Notes under the pieces: generated by a model
What the model was told of the DNA's origin: nothing
Seen by the model: only the letters and a program-made list of their open reading frames with translations
Databases searched by the model: none
Assembly: GCA_036873755.1 (NCBI GenBank)
Contig: JAVTVY010020238.1
Coordinates: 1-64,000 of the forward strand
DNA length: 64,000 nucleotides
Reading direction: 5' to 3'
From: Hanleya hanleyi
Taxonomy: Eukaryota > Mollusca > Polyplacophora > Lepidopleurida > Hanleyidae
Part shown: positions 11,489 through 23,845 of the stretch, one piece after another
How the letters are laid out: each line of letters opens with the position of its first letter
Numbering within the stretch: position 1 is the stretch's first letter
Made by a program: the position numbers and the translations under genes

Positions 11489-14400
11489 GGTCCATCATGA
11501 TCGAGCTGATCCCACCGGAATCGGACCCACTGCCAACACCACGGAACTGGACCCTTGCTCCTACTTCAGGAAAGTTATATCTGCTGGAAAACTCCATGGA
11601 ATACGCCTGCTCCAACTCTGATCAAATTGGTGGTCACTTGGGGCATATTTCTCTCCACTGCGAGTCCGAGAAACTGTCCAATATGAAAACTGCGCTGGGT
11701 GATATCGACCAACCGTTGGACACCAAGATGGTGGCTCTGGCAGTCTCCTCCATTGCGGTCGGGTGCACAGAAACAGCTCTATTCGTCGGTCGATTACTTG
11801 TGGGTAGTAGTGACATGTACACCGACAATACAACAGTTATCCACGGACCTAACGAAAATACATCTTTCCCCTGCGACCTGAGAGAGGCAGAAAGCCTGAA
11901 AGGTGTAGTGAACTCTACTGACAGACTGAGCCTGTTATATGATATTTTGTCTTCGTCTCTTTTCTTGACCCTAGGGTGTCGAGATTCGGGACTTGAGTCT
12001 TTCAGTTACCTAGTACAGGACTTGAATTTGACCACTGCCATGAATCAAAGTAACTCTGACCAGAACTCAACAGACAAGATTTTCAATGGAACTGATCGTT
12101 ACTCCAATAAAAACAAAGGGGCTCTCATTATGAGGTATGTGAATCAGCGTAAGTTTGACTCATCCATAGATACCGTGACGAACGAATGGGGTGATTTGAT
12201 CAAGAGATCGAACAATGGAACTACGGGTCACAAAACTAGCAGAAGTAAAAGGAACGTCGCCAATGATGACATAACTCGTTATTATAAAGTTAAAGTTGGT
12301 TGCGCAATCGAGTTTCCGTTAGGTATAACACTATTTTCTCTGTCAAAACTGGAATGCTTACAACTTTGCTTGGATGAGGATAGTTGTCAGTCTGTGGGGT
12401 ACACAAACGATGCCTCACAAATATGTCACCTGAATACTGAAATCGAGAAAGAAGTTGGGACATTCTTCGTTTGTGGACAAGATGACTTTGTACATTGGGA
12501 CTATTTTGAAAAAATTACAGATATTGATTATTTTGTAATTTCAAGCAAACATACGGGAAAGGTGCTACAGGCTAGATCCCGCATTTCAGTAGAAATGATG
12601 TCGTTTAATGGAAACGACAATCAGCTGTGGTTTTGGGAGGGCGACACTATTCGTTCGAAGAAATATGATACAAAGGCCTTAGACTTATATTACACTGGGT
12701 TTGAGCGAAATGGGTGGGGCTTAGTCCACTTAAACTCTTATCATGGTGGTACCGATCAAAGGTGGAATTATTATGAGAATGGTAGTCTGACATCACAATA
12801 CAAGAACTTGAGGCTCGACGTCAAATACGGGAATTCAAACAATGGGGCACAGGTGGGTGGTTACCTTGACAACGGGGCTGTTAATCAGAAATGGACATTG
12901 AGCTTAGATAGAGTTTACTTCGTTATAACAGGTAGACATTCAGGGAAAGTTTTAGACGCTAGTATTTCAGGTAGTTCATCAGGACGCATTCAACTGTGGT
13001 CATACCACGGGGACGACAATCAGCTTTGGTTTTGGGATGATGATAGTATCAGGTCAAAGAAATTTCCCGACAAGGTGCTTCAACTGGATGTGATTGATTA
13101 TGTACTGCACAATTGGGGAAAGGTTTTGCTGAATAAATACAACGGTTGGGAGAATCAGAGATGGAAAATGGAAGGAGATAATGTGATATCATTCTATAAG
13201 GACTTGAGATTAGATGTAAAATGGTCGAGTAAAGAAGAAGGGGCTAAAATCGGTGGCTATCCTAAAACTGGAAACCCGAATCAGATGTGGAGCGTTGGGA
13301 TTTTCCGGGCTCACTTTTATATATTGAACAAAGCAAGTGGCAAAGTGATAGATGCGTCTTCGTCGTCAGAAATTGTACAGTGGCCCTATCATGGCGGTGA
13401 CAATCAACTGTGGTTCTGGGATAGAGACGTGATTAGAAGTAAGAAGTATACCGACAAAGTCATTGACCTCGACGGTGCGGAATACGGAAGGAATGGTTGG
13501 GGCAAGATCCGCCTTCAAGCATTCCGTGGCGCTGACAACCAGAGATGGCAAAACGAGGGTCAATACGTTATCTCCATGTACAAGAATCTTAGCATTGAGG
13601 TCAAAGATCGAAGCCATTCGGACAATTCCCAAATAGTCGGTCAGGGGAGGAAGACTCAAAAATGGAGCTTCAATCAAGAACATAATTTATTCACCATTAC
13701 CAGTAGGCAGGACGCCAAAGTTTTAGACGCTAGTCTTTCACGTACAGGACGGGTTCAAATGTGGTCATTCCATGGGGGTGATAATCAACTCTGGTTTTGG
13801 GACGACAATAGTATTAGGTCCAAAAAATTCCCCAACAAAGTACTTGACCTTAATATGGGATGGTTTAAAACGGTGGACTTATACACTTATCACGGTCGTG
13901 ATGATCAGAGATGGAGAATTGAAGGGGATAGTTTGATATCATTCTATAAGGATTTGAGGTTAAGTATAAAACGGGGAAGTAGAGCAGAAGGCGCTGTGGT
14001 TGGTGGCTATATATACAGTCCAAAGAAGTTGAATCAAATGTGGAGTGTCAATCCGAAAGAAAGAATACATTTTACAATAAGAGGCGCCAGTGGAAAAGCT
14101 TTGGATGCGTTCATGGACAACAGCGGAAATGTTGGTCTATGGTCATATAACGGGGACGATAATCAGCTGTGGTTCTGGGATAAAGACTCTATCAGGTCGA
14201 AGCAGTACCCCGACAAAGTTCTTGACTTGAATATGGACGATTACGAAAAGAATGCCTGGGGTAGAATATCTTTGAGAACTTACGACGGAGGGCTGAATCA
14301 GCTATGGATCATCCGTGATGAATCAGCCATCATATCTCACTTCAAACAGCTAAGAATGGACGTGCATAGTGGGAGAACATCTAATGGTGCCATGGTAGGT

Positions 14401-15756
14401 GGATACCGCCAAACAGGAAACGATAACCAAAAGTGGACTATTGCTGCTCGAACGGATCCAGACTGTATTGATAAAACTGAAGAGAAAATATACCAAGTGG
14501 TTCAATGGATCCCACTGATTGGAACTTTATGGGATTTAGGCTCTTCCATCGGTTATGGCGCCGCTGGATGTACAGATGTTGCACAAGAAAGAGCTATATC
14601 TTTTGCTATAGGCTTTGTTATGGATGCGGCGACGGTGGTCTCGGGCGGGGCTGCTGCTGGAGCAAGAGTGGCAGTCCAGACTGGCATCAAAGCCGCCTTC
14701 AAATTGGGTGCCAAAGAAGGACTGAAAGTCACTTTCCATATAGCAAAACAGTCCATGAAACATTTTATGAAAACAGTTGCGAAGCAAGGAGTTAGAAAGA
14801 CGTTTAACTCGGGCATAAAACGCCTCGCGAGAGAAACAATTATTGATCCTGCAATGTTCCTGAAGAATGCCGGAAAAATGAGCCGATCAATACTGGTTCA
14901 TCCCAAAAGGACATTCAAACAATCATGGAAAGCTGCGTCGAAGCAGTTGGATAGTTTAAAGCAACTCAGGAAAGAGGTAGATGAGGTTAGGCCAGCAAAA
15001 GTAAGGTGCAAGCGCATGCTTTGGGGATCATGTTTGCGTGATAGGAGGAAAGTATATGCTACGCCGGAGCAAAGAACAGCTTATGAAGATCTTGCAAGTG
15101 GACTTTCATCGGCAGACCTAGATGTCACTGCTAAGAGGTACATGCAACTTACAGGAGGGGAGATCGGAAAGGCTCCCACCAATATAGGTAACCAAATCAA
15201 AGGCCTGAAAACTGAAACTGAAAAGGCTGAACTGTGGGCAGTTTACCAATACACAAAAAGTTCAGAAGTCAACCACTACATTCGCGGAGTGCTCAGTCAC
15301 GACCCTATTTTTTCCATTCCTAAAGGAAACATTTTGCCCAGTATTAGAGACGATATACTTCGAGGCGTTGACGAGAGCTTCCATCAGGCCACCCTGGTCC
15401 AAAGTCACCTAAAGAAAAACGCACTGAAAGAGCCAAAAACCGTGTTCAGGTTCGAGAAAGGGACCGCTCAACTGTACAGAAACAATGAGGAATACACCGC
15501 CACCGCTTTCACTTCTACCATGAAAACAAATCGCAGAATAAATGATGGAGGGTTAAACTTGACTGATAAAAATAAATACTCGGTTGAGATAACTATTCAT
15601 CTGAAGGGTGGTTCAGGAAGTGATATATCTGGTATTTCGCATTTCCCAGACCAACAAGAAGTGTTGCTTCCAATGGGAACACGTTTTAAAGTGAAGAGAC
15701 AGGACGTTACTGAAGATGGTTACTCCTTAACAAAGGTGGTTCTTACAGAGATCTGA
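11489..15756 (+). CDS. Exon 2: apple-like, five beta-trefoil lectin modules, C-terminal ADP-ribosyltransferase
   Basis: An unbroken 1,419-codon frame counted from ATG 11,497; with exon 1 the protein is ~1,459 residues. Numbering from 11,497: residues 1-255 are variable and rich in N-glycosylation sequons, ending in a furin-type RSKR near 251; ~262-335 form a four-to-six-Cys PAN/apple-like domain; ~340-983 form five ~130-residue ricin-B-like trefoils starting near 340, 472, 604, 729 and 857, with recurring QLW, QRW and QKW motifs; ~1,000-1,070 is a hydrophobic and small-residue stretch; ~1,070-1,240 is basic and helical; ~1,245-1,419 is an R-S-E class ADP-ribosyltransferase with Arg1318, the STS-like 'FTSTM' at 1,338-1,342, and Q1386-x-E1388 followed by 'VLLPMGTRF'. 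The QxE form is the one known in C3-type and pierisin/clam DNA-modifying transferases, but the target here is unknown. Lectin modules beside a transferase suggest a toxin-like or defence protein that binds glycans. Confidence 0.8.
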
Positions 15757-15872
15757 GAAACTTCTCTCAAGCCAAAATATTCCAAAATCTTTCAAAATTT
15801 GATCCTATTTTGATTGTAACGAATCTTTTTATATTGTGGAGAAAATTATTTGAAGATCCAATATTACCCAAA

Positions 15873-16096
15873 GCATGGAAATAGCTATATTGTGAAGCAG
15901 GGAAATAGCTATATTGTGAAGCAGGGAAATAGCTATATTGTGAAGCAGGGAAATAGCTATCTTGTGAAGCATGGAAATAGCTATATTGTGAAGCAGGGAA
16001 ATAGCTATATTGTGAAGCAGGGAAATAGCTATATTGTGAAGCAGGGAAATAGCTATATTGTGAAGCAGGGAAATAGCTATATTGTGAAGCAGGGAA
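15873..16096. repeat. 24-bp minisatellite after the lectin-ART gene
   Basis: About nine to ten copies of 'gggaaatagctatattgtga' plus 'agca' (24 bp). Because 24 is a multiple of three and the unit has no stop in some frames, both strands are open here; these frames are not genes. The array lies ~115 bp after the stop codon and may be in the 3' untranslated region. Confidence 0.95.
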
Positions 16097-16980
16097 CGCT
16101 TTCCAAATTTATCACACATTCTGTCAGTGGTAGATGACGATGTCTTTTGTACCAGGCTGAATCAGATTAAAAAAATTAAACCCGGTTATATATGATTTAA
16201 TTATCAGGTACTTATATATTCAGATTTTGATGTATTGTCCGTAGCAATCTCCAATAATGAGATGACTTTTCTGAATCGTTCTTGCGGTATCTCCTTCAAA
16301 TTAAATATTGCCTGATGTACCGCATATGTTGTTTTTTAAAAAAGGACTTTCTGTTATTTTTTTTTTTTACTTTCTGTTATATTGTGCTGTAAATACATGT
16401 ATTTTATATACATTTCTAATTTCTAATTTTTTGTATTTTATATACATTTCTAATTTCTAATTTCCGATTTCTAATATATCGGCTTACTATCATTCGATGT
16501 AATTTATATTAATTTTAGTAATCTTAGTAAACTTTTTAGATAATTTTTGTTTCGTTATTTGACTGTTCTCTCTATATGATATGGCACTCGAATTTTTGTT
16601 ACGTATCAGTATATAAAATTGTATTGTCCTTTGCAGTTGAGTTGAATATTACGTACATGATAATGTATATAGGGTTACTTCAGGTTATGCCATGGTGTTA
16701 TTCTAAATTAGCAAAATAGTACCTATTCATCGGCGTGTGACGTATCGTTTAGTTTTTTCGCCTACAAGATCAGTTGCTTTCTGCTGTACCGGATTAAATT
16801 GTTATCGAATTAAATATTATCAAAATACCTCTTCCGCTTCCAGTTTATTACTTATATCTAAAGGGTCTGTTCGACACCCACTGGATTTTACAACTTGTGA
16901 CGAAGTTACGTTGTTTGCAACCATGTTGGATCATTTCGCATATGTTTAGGATTGACCCTAAAATTGATATATAAAGGGCA
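16097..16980. other. AT-rich intergenic DNA
   Basis: No gene seen. It contains short duplications ('tatacatttctaatttctaa' twice at ~16,405-16,460) and, near 16,775-16,850, a ~50-bp sequence ('attatcaaaatacctcttcc') also present at 19,690-19,740, marking a dispersed repeat end. Confidence 0.6.
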
Positions 16981-18945
16981 TCTGGAATCTTCGGCAATCT
17001 CCGGGAATATAATGTTCGGTCATCTTCGGCAATGTCCGGGAATATAATGTCCGGTCATCCCCGGCAATCTCCGACCCTCTCCGGGAGAATATATAGCCTT
17101 TATCTGCCCTCCCGAAGCATCAATGGAAGGCACAGCGTCCTCAACAATATTGCCATCTATTTGCCCAGCATAAATGGCAAGTGGGGAACCCTCAGTTTCT
17201 CCATACAGCAGGAGAAGGGAAAGGGTCCCAGCGGGAATTGAACCCGGGTCGCTTTATCTAGACACTTTATCCATTACACCACGAGTCATATGCTACAAAC
17301 CAAGGGTGAAAATAGCATATATATATATATCTACCAGAGGCCCGATCACTATACGGCCCATACAGGCGCACTGGACAATGTTGAACCTACACCACACATG
17401 CTCATTGCGGTATGGATTGTGGGATCTTGTTTTTCACGTCCCACCGCGTAGAACACGATGCGCGGGTTCCCGAAACGATTGGTTCAAATTTGTTGAAAAA
17501 GTCACCGTGCGCATGCGTAATGGGTAAATAGCGCTGGGTGAACGTTTTGAGGTCTAGGGTGAGGTGTCATACTGAAGCACTCGTGATGGAGCATCCGACG
17601 GGCGGGGTGTGACGTGGAACTGACGTCATTCTGTGCATGCGCAGTAGACAGAGTGTATGGAAATGGACGTTTTGGGTTCGAGAGGGGCCCCTAGTGGTCC
17701 GATTGGGCCGTAGGAGGTATCAATGTGAAACATACGTGAGGGCGCATCCGACGAGATGGGTGCGACGTGGAACTGACGTCATTCTGCGCATGCGCAGTAG
17801 ACAGAGGGTATGGAATAGACATTTTGGGACCGAGGTGGGCCCCTTGTGGCCCGATTGGGTCGAGTGAGGTCTTAAAGTGAAGCGCTCCTCCAGGGTAATC
17901 AAGTCATGGGTGGGTGCATGTCAAATTAGGATTTTGTCCCGAAAATTGGGTCGAGTGAGGTGTCATACTCAAACACTCGTGAGGGAGCATCCGACGGAAG
18001 GGGTGTGACGTGAAACTGACGTCATTGTGCGCATGCACAGTAGACAGAGAGTATGGATATGGACGTTTGGGGGTCGAGAGGGGTCCCTAGTGGTCCGATT
18101 GGACCGTGGGAGGTATCAATGTGTAGCATACATGAGGGAGCATCCGACGGGATGGTGCGACGTGGAACTGACGTCATTCTGCGCGTTTGCAGGAAACAAA
18201 GCGTATGGAAATAGACGTTTTGGGACCGAGGTGGGCCCCTAATGGTCCGATTGGGTCGAGTGAGGTATCAGTGTGAAGCGCTCCTCCAGGGCGATCAAGT
18301 CATGGGTGGGTGCATGTAAAATTAGGAACTGTCTCGAAAATATAAAAAGCGGAACATGGAGTTTACACTTAAATCATGGATAATTTGGGGCCAAATTGGT
18401 CCAAATGAACTCCCAGAATGATTGAGTGAGTGAGTGAGGCGTGCCCAACGCCCGTCTTAACGCATGGACACACTAGCGATGGTGAGTGATTGAGTGAGTG
18501 AGTGAGTTACTGAGAGTCAGTGAATGAGTGGTCATATAAGGTCATTTAGGAGTAGTAGCCAAAGTGGACATTTCGGGGGTGTGAAGGGAGGTATTTGGGA
18601 TAGAAATGGACCATCCGTGGTCCGAGTGCGTCGTGTGAGGTGTCGTCTTGTAGCAACACGCACCAACGTCAAGATTAACGCTTCAACGCCCTGGTGAATT
18701 AGACCTGAAGGCAGAAGCGATGATTGTTTAGATATCCCATGGAAATGACACTAATTCATCGAAATGCGGTGACACCAGCCAACGCCTGTCGTAATGACAC
18801 TAATTCATCGAAATGCTGTGACACCCGCCAACGCCTGTCGTTACGCCTTAACGCCCTAGCGACCAGAGAGAGAACAACAACAACAACAACAAGGATGACA
18901 GATGAGACAACAACAACAACAACAACAAGTTTTTATATAGTTTAG
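16981..18945. repeat. Third copy of the long terminal-repeat-like arm
   Basis: Same orientation and order as 1-3,609: 'caatgtccgggaatataatg' repeats, tRNA-like block, NRF1-like units ('tctgcgcatgcgcagta' near 17,785), the 'gcggaacatggagttt' block, then a part matching 2,740-3,070 with the CAA-rich tract at 18,865-18,930. It is shorter and more degraded; the paired CRE array is missing. Confidence 0.75.
17223..17286 (-). repeat. tRNA-like pseudogene block, third copy
   Basis: Same tRNA-like sequence as 270-339 with a short internal deletion in the anticodon region. B box 'gggttcaattccc' intact; A box changed to 'gtggtgtaatgg'. Confidence 0.55.
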
Positions 18946-19812
18946 GCAGAAACCTGCATAATTTGGTACCCCAAATTAATCGAATTCCAGGAACAAAATA
19001 GGACACACATTTGCCTTTGTACAGCATTGTCTTGTTTGGGACGGTGACCGTTGACCTGTGACCTCTAAATTAATAGTGCTTCCTTTTTCTGTTTTGGTGA
19101 TGTTGGCGATCATGGCCAGTAGTATTGAAAGGGCAAAACTCTTATGATTACTGTGAGGGGTGGAAGGCGCCGGGGAGTGTCCTATCCCGGATGACGTCAC
19201 GATCGGTGAGGACGTCCAGTCTGGGAGCGAGACTTCCGCTCGCATCTGGTGCGACGTCATTTCTGGTCACATGATGAGTGGGCTGGATGTAAGAGTAGGA
19301 TTTTCACGGGAAAATGCGGGAAAACGGACTTAACACGCGGTTCAATGTGTCCAGGTGGACCATACCTGGTCTACATGGGTCAGGTGACGTATCTACTTGC
19401 AGCGCTCGTCGAGGTCGACCTCGAAAACTGCGGAAAACTGACTTTTCACCCCAACATTCGGAAAAACCCCGTAAAATGGTCCAAATTGGGCCCTACGGGA
19501 TCCCTAGGCAGCCATGTTGCATTGTGGGATTGCGAATGGATGCAAAAATAGCACCTTACCGGAAATAGAATCCGAAAAAACGGAAAGTCCAGTGTATATG
19601 GGCAATACCAGGTCCACAGAGGTCGTGGTTGGTGACCGATGGATTCAAGCAAAAATAGGTTTCCACAAAAAAGGACTCTTTCTGCTGTACTCTTGTTGTC
19701 GGATTAAATATTATCAAAATACCTCTTCCGCTTCCATTTTTAGCCGTTCAAATCGCTTTTTGTCCGTGGTCCGTCGTCCGCCGTCCGTCGGTCGTCCGTC
19801 CGTAAACAATTC
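18946..19812. other. Non-coding DNA with dispersed repeats
   Basis: No gene seen. 18,955-19,065 contains a ~110-bp sequence ('ttggtaccccaaattaatcg') that recurs at 33,490-33,600. 19,680-19,745 shares a ~50-bp block with 16,775-16,850. Confidence 0.6.
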
Positions 19813-19814
19813 TT

Positions 19815-20395
19815 GTTATCGCGATTTCTCAGAAACTACTGCATGGATCTTTCTGAAATTTGGTACACAGGTTCCCCTTGGTGCCTAGTTTTGCAAGATA
19901 TTTTTTTTTGGTCCAATTCGAAAATCCAATATAGCCACAAGGCGGCCATCTTGGATTTCCCCATGAAACTTTGTTATCGTGATTTCTCCGGAACTACTGC
20001 ATGGATCTTTCTCAGATTTGGTACACAGGTTCCCCTTGGGGTCTAGTTGTGTAAGATATCTTCTCTGGTCCGAGTCCAAAATCCAATATGGCCACTAGGT
20101 GGCCATTTTGGATTTCCCCTTGAAACTTTGTTATTGCGATTTCTCAGGAACTACTTCGTGGATCTTTCTCAAATTTGGTACACATGTTCCCCTTGGTGTC
20201 TAGTTTTGCAAGATGCCTTTTCTGGTCTGATTCGAAATACAATATGGCCACCAGGCGGCCATCTTAGATTTTCCCATGAAACTTTATCGTCATTTCTCAG
20301 GAAGTACTACTTGGATCTTTCTCCAATTTGATACACAGGTTCCTCTTGCGGTCCAGTTGGGCAAGATACCTTTTTTGTTCGGATTCGAAAATCCA
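19815..20395. repeat. 157-bp tandem repeat, about four copies
   Basis: Units begin near 19,820, 19,978, 20,136 and 20,289; each contains 'tggatctttct', 'ttggtacacaggttcccctt' and 'ggccatcttgga'. Two more copies lie at 32,230-32,560 in the same orientation, on the other side of Polinton A. Confidence 0.9.
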
Positions 20396-20404
20396 ATATG
20401 GCCA

Positions 20405-20615
20405 CCAGAGTTCTGTGGGTCCAAGATGGCGGCGTTCTGTGGGTCCAAGATGGCGGCGCGTTCTGTGGGTCCAAGATGGCGGCGCGTTCTGTGGGTCCAA
20501 GATGGCGGCGCGTTCTGTGGGTCCAAGATGGCGGCGCGTTCTGTGGGTCCAAGATGGCGGCGCGTTCTGTGGGTCCAAGATGGCGGCGCGTTCTATGGGT
20601 CCAAGATGGCGGACT
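20405..20615 (+). promoter_or_regulatory. Array of YY1-like sites in the left terminal repeat of Polinton A
   Basis: Eight tandem ~26-bp units of 'gtgggtccaagatggcggcg', each holding AAGATGGCGGC, the YY1 consensus. The array runs straight into a TATA box. The inverted counterpart at 31,950-32,040 has four ~20-bp units, so copy number differs between the two ends. Confidence 0.7.
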
Positions 20616-20700
20616 GTAGAAAAACGTATAAAAGGTGGCGATTTTTAGGGGTTGGGTGTATTCACTGCCTGCCTACCTGCCTGCCTGCCTGCCTCACCTC
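20615..20700 (+). promoter_or_regulatory. Left terminal-repeat promoter of Polinton A
   Basis: TATAAAAGG at 20,627-20,635 followed by 'ggcgatttttaggggttggg'. The same sequence, inverted, precedes the tail-anchored gene at 31,910-31,960, and a variant lies at 47,225 before the CARD-like gene. It would drive the rightward gene at 20,812. Confidence 0.65.
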
Positions 20701-20811
20701 TAGCCAGCCTCACCAGCTTGTATGAGACGTGGAGTAGCTTTTCATTTTACCAGTGCAATTTTACCAGCCTATTACACCGTAGCAGCTACTCACCAGCCTG
20801 AGCCCACAGTC

Positions 20812-20895
20812 ATGCAGTCATCCCAGCAAGTGAAGCTTCAAAAGTACCGTGTTCGCCTCATTGATGAGATGCAGCTGACCAGTATCACTCAGTAA
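20812..20895 (+). pseudogene. CARD-like N-terminal stub
   Basis: A 27-codon frame starting MQSSQQVKLQKYRV. It matches the first 27 residues of the CARD-like protein at 47,389 (shared SS, KL, RV, ID, M positions) and lies at the same distance from the same promoter. TAA at 20,893-20,895 ends it; the rest of the gene is gone. Confidence 0.5.
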
Positions 20896-22015
20896 CACCA
20901 ATCAACACCTTACACGTATGTAATATAAATTATTTTTTAATAATATCTATGCTAGGAAATCCCCCCCCAACTTCTCGGAATTTTTCAGCTTAGGTCTTTA
21001 GGAGAACGTGTCACAGTGAAAAAAACACCACAGTCATTTCCCTATATTATGGAAACTTTTAACGGCCAATTTTAGTATCTATAGGTAGACATTTATATAT
21101 TGGCAGAATTTTCTCGTGTAACTCAACCATCCTTCACATGGATCAGCTGTTTTTATGTCAACAAAACACCTCTATTTTTAGTTTCATTCGCGCGATTGCA
21201 TGGACGTCCACTGCCGGTTTTGGACCATTTATCAATGCAAATTTCACGTATTTTGTCAAAGCAGCTCATGACATATAACGCTCGAGTAATTCTCCAGGAT
21301 ATTTTTCCAGCAACTTGACAAGGAGCACGGAATGAGACACCGTACACATTTGTTCTACGTTACACATTCCCGCTACATCATGAAATATCCGTACACCATC
21401 ACTATATATGCCTACGATCTTTCTGTGACTATTCTGTGAAGTCATGTGACGCAGTCAGTATGTCGGCACCTCTTCCCACTTCCCTTATATGTGTTGTAAT
21501 TACTATTTATAGAGTTTGTAGCTCAAAACCACTCATTGACTTTATCAACAAGAATTACACCATGCCTCGCGCAGGGCTCACGAGATTACAGCGTAGTACT
21601 GCCAGCACCAACGACGAACTGGCAGACGACATGATCCAACAATTGACTAAACAGACAAGATCTCTCCTACCAGTACGTCTCAGTTTATCTCAAAGTGTTC
21701 ACAATACATTCTAGAATAATATGATGCACGAATTTAAGAGTTTTGTGTCACAAAATGGCGCATAGGATGACAATTGGTACAATTCCCCGGATAATGGCAC
21801 ATTTCCAACCATAGCGCCATCTGAACCTTATTACGCAAGGGAGACAACTCGGTCTAGGCCGATCCTCTCATTCGCGCATTTCCATAAATTTTGCCTTAAG
21901 TAGGGGTGGTCATTTTTTGTGGGTTTCACTATGGGCTGTGAGATTGTAGAATATGCTGGGGAAAAGCTATGAAATTTGTTTTTAAGTACCGGGTAGGTCT
22001 GTATATAACCCCATA
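20896..22015. other. Non-coding DNA inside Polinton A
   Basis: No confirmed gene. A frame at 21,436-21,714 contains a plausible polar segment (from ATG 21,562) but nothing recognisable. 21,424-21,500 is the ~70-bp block also found at 5,384-5,452. Confidence 0.5.
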
Positions 22016-22019
22016 GGCC

Positions 22020-22310
22020 TACTGGCTCAGTGCATAGGTGCATATTGGGTGGACATGTTGAGGTCTAGGTGAGCCCCTAGTGAACCGATGATGTCGGTTG
22101 AGGTCTTACTTTGAAGCTCTCGTGGAGTAGCATCCCACTGGACTAATGGTCCGTCCGTGTTCAATGGCCTGCGCATGCGCAGTCTGGCCGTAGTAGAGAA
22201 AGCAGGCATTTTGGGTGCTATGTGGGTGTATGTTTGGGATAGAGAGGGACCGCTATGGGTTCGAATGGGTCGTGCAAGGTGTCATGTTGTAGCTCTCGGG
22301 GGGAAAAAAA
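22020..22310. repeat. Partial copy of the arm repeat next to the PolB promoter
   Basis: Matches 1,770-2,180 of the left arm, including a TGCGCATGCGCA site at ~22,170. It ends in an A-rich tract (22,302-22,355). Its position upstream of PolB, as in the giant palindrome, supports the arm repeats being Polinton-terminal DNA. Confidence 0.7.
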
Positions 22311-22478
22311 AATGAATAAAAAAAAAAAAATAAAAAATAAAAAAATCAAAAAAATCGGCGAGTAGTAGACAAAGGGAAAATTGGGAAGTACTGACCATGC
22401 CCCAGAATACTTCAAGGTGATATGCATATCACGGCCTTAAGGCCTATGTAAGATGTAATCTACTCCACATTTTAGTAG

Positions 22479-22487
22479 TATAAAAAG
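22479..22487 (+). promoter_or_regulatory. TATA box of the Polinton A PolB gene
   Basis: TATAAAAAG within 'tagtataaaaagcgcaagtc'. The same ~20-bp block, with one or two changes, precedes the PC4-like gene of element C (53,029). The distance to ATG 22,586 (~107 bp) allows a normal leader. Confidence 0.65.
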
Positions 22488-22585
22488 CGCAAGTCCTATT
22501 GACCTTGCTCCTCCAAAGAAATAAGAATTCGTGACCCATTCATTGTCAAAATCGGCTCTATTTTACAGGAGTATATACGATCAGG

Positions 22586-23845
22586 ATGAGGCGACGTGAC
22601 CGATCGAGATCGCCCTTCGCGCGTGAGAATGTGAGAGGCGAACACGACTTTCCTGAGGATCCAGCTGTGCCTCCCGCTGACGCCTTGCCAGAAGACCACC
22701 CTGTGAGTGACATCCATTGGAGCACCATCCGACGATGTTTCCACCGTCATCGCCCTATTCAAGACCTGTATCATTTCCGGCTACAGGACCTCACGTATCT
22801 TCCTAACTATGCCGAGAACATTTTCAGAGACCAAGTGACAGCGTTCAAAGTGAATATGACATTCGGCTATATTCTACGGCACAAAGAGACGGACCAGTTA
22901 CGGTATTTTTATCCGAGCAATAATACCTATGTGTTTGACAAGCCATTCACCATCATCAATCGTGCGTCACTGGAGCCCCTCATCGACCAACTGACTACGC
23001 TGGACCCATTGGAATGGGCCCGATTGCAGCGGCCCAACACCAAATGGACTGTGGAAATGGTCACCAACGTGACATTTTTCGTGACCAAAATGAGAGATCA
23101 TCCTATCGGTGCTCCTGTACTACTACCCCCTTGGCTGCTCAATCGAAAAGGACTGTATGCATTAACCGGAGGAAAACATGGACCCTACAAAGACCAGAAA
23201 TGTCTGTTCCGGTGTTTGGCCATTCATTTGAACGAATGTCATCCCAAGACTTGTGATAGAGTGGCCAATATCTATCGGAGACAATATTTAGAGGAACAAG
23301 ACCTAGATCCGCGGCAGTTCCGGGGAGTCCCATTCAAGAATTTGGATGTCGTGAAGTCCCTGTTCAACGTCAATATCTTTGTGTACCGTTTACTACGGGA
23401 CGAGAAGGAGGATGAGGAGGAGGATCATGACACATTTGTGGCTGAATTGGTGCATCGGTCTTCAGAACGGTATGCTTCCACCATGAAAGTCAACATCTTC
23501 GACGACGGCGGGGTGAATCATTTTTCCCTGATCTACGATATGAGTCTGTACGCGCAATCCTACAGTTGTGCCCAATGCCATCGGGTGTTCAAAGAGTCTT
23601 ACCTCCTACATCGCCACGAGAAGATTTGTGACCACACTGTCAAGCGAAAATTTCCTGGCGGTGTGTACCATAACACGCCCACCATCTTCGAGGAACTGGC
23701 CGATGAAGGTCTCGTCATACCGGAAGAGCATCGTTAATTTAGTTACCGGGCATGTTACGATTTCGAGGCGATTTTGGAACCGATGGACGCGGCCTCGGCG
23801 AAAACACAGTGGACATACCGATGGCATCAGTACCACTTACCTGGA
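22586..23845 (+). pseudogene. Polinton protein-primed DNA polymerase B, N-terminal part only
   Basis: Open from ATG 22,586 for 383 codons to TAA at 23,735-23,737; the same frame then continues for ~36 codons and begins with 'YDFEAIL', the Exo I motif of family B polymerases. A single nonsense codon therefore cuts the gene just before its exonuclease. The N-terminal part contains a conserved region shared with 4,167-4,847, a Cys/His motif (C-x2-C...H-x3-C) near residues 330-350, and 'YHNTPTIFEELADEG', a signature of the segment before Exo I in Polinton PolBs. After ~23,845 the exonuclease and polymerase are absent. Runs convergent to the capsid genes, as is normal for Polintons. Confidence 0.8.

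Noticed and set aside
13366..13683. Minus-strand frame of 105 codons inside the lectin gene
   Set aside because: Shadow of the strongly supported plus-strand coding exon.
15829..16137. Open frames with 'GNSYIVKQ' or 'SLLHNIAI' repeats
   Set aside because: By-products of a 24-bp tandem repeat.
20276..20725. Several overlapping frames rich in 'GPRWRR' or 'DPQNAPPSWTHRT'
   Set aside because: Translate the YY1-like tandem repeat of the Polinton terminal repeat in several frames.
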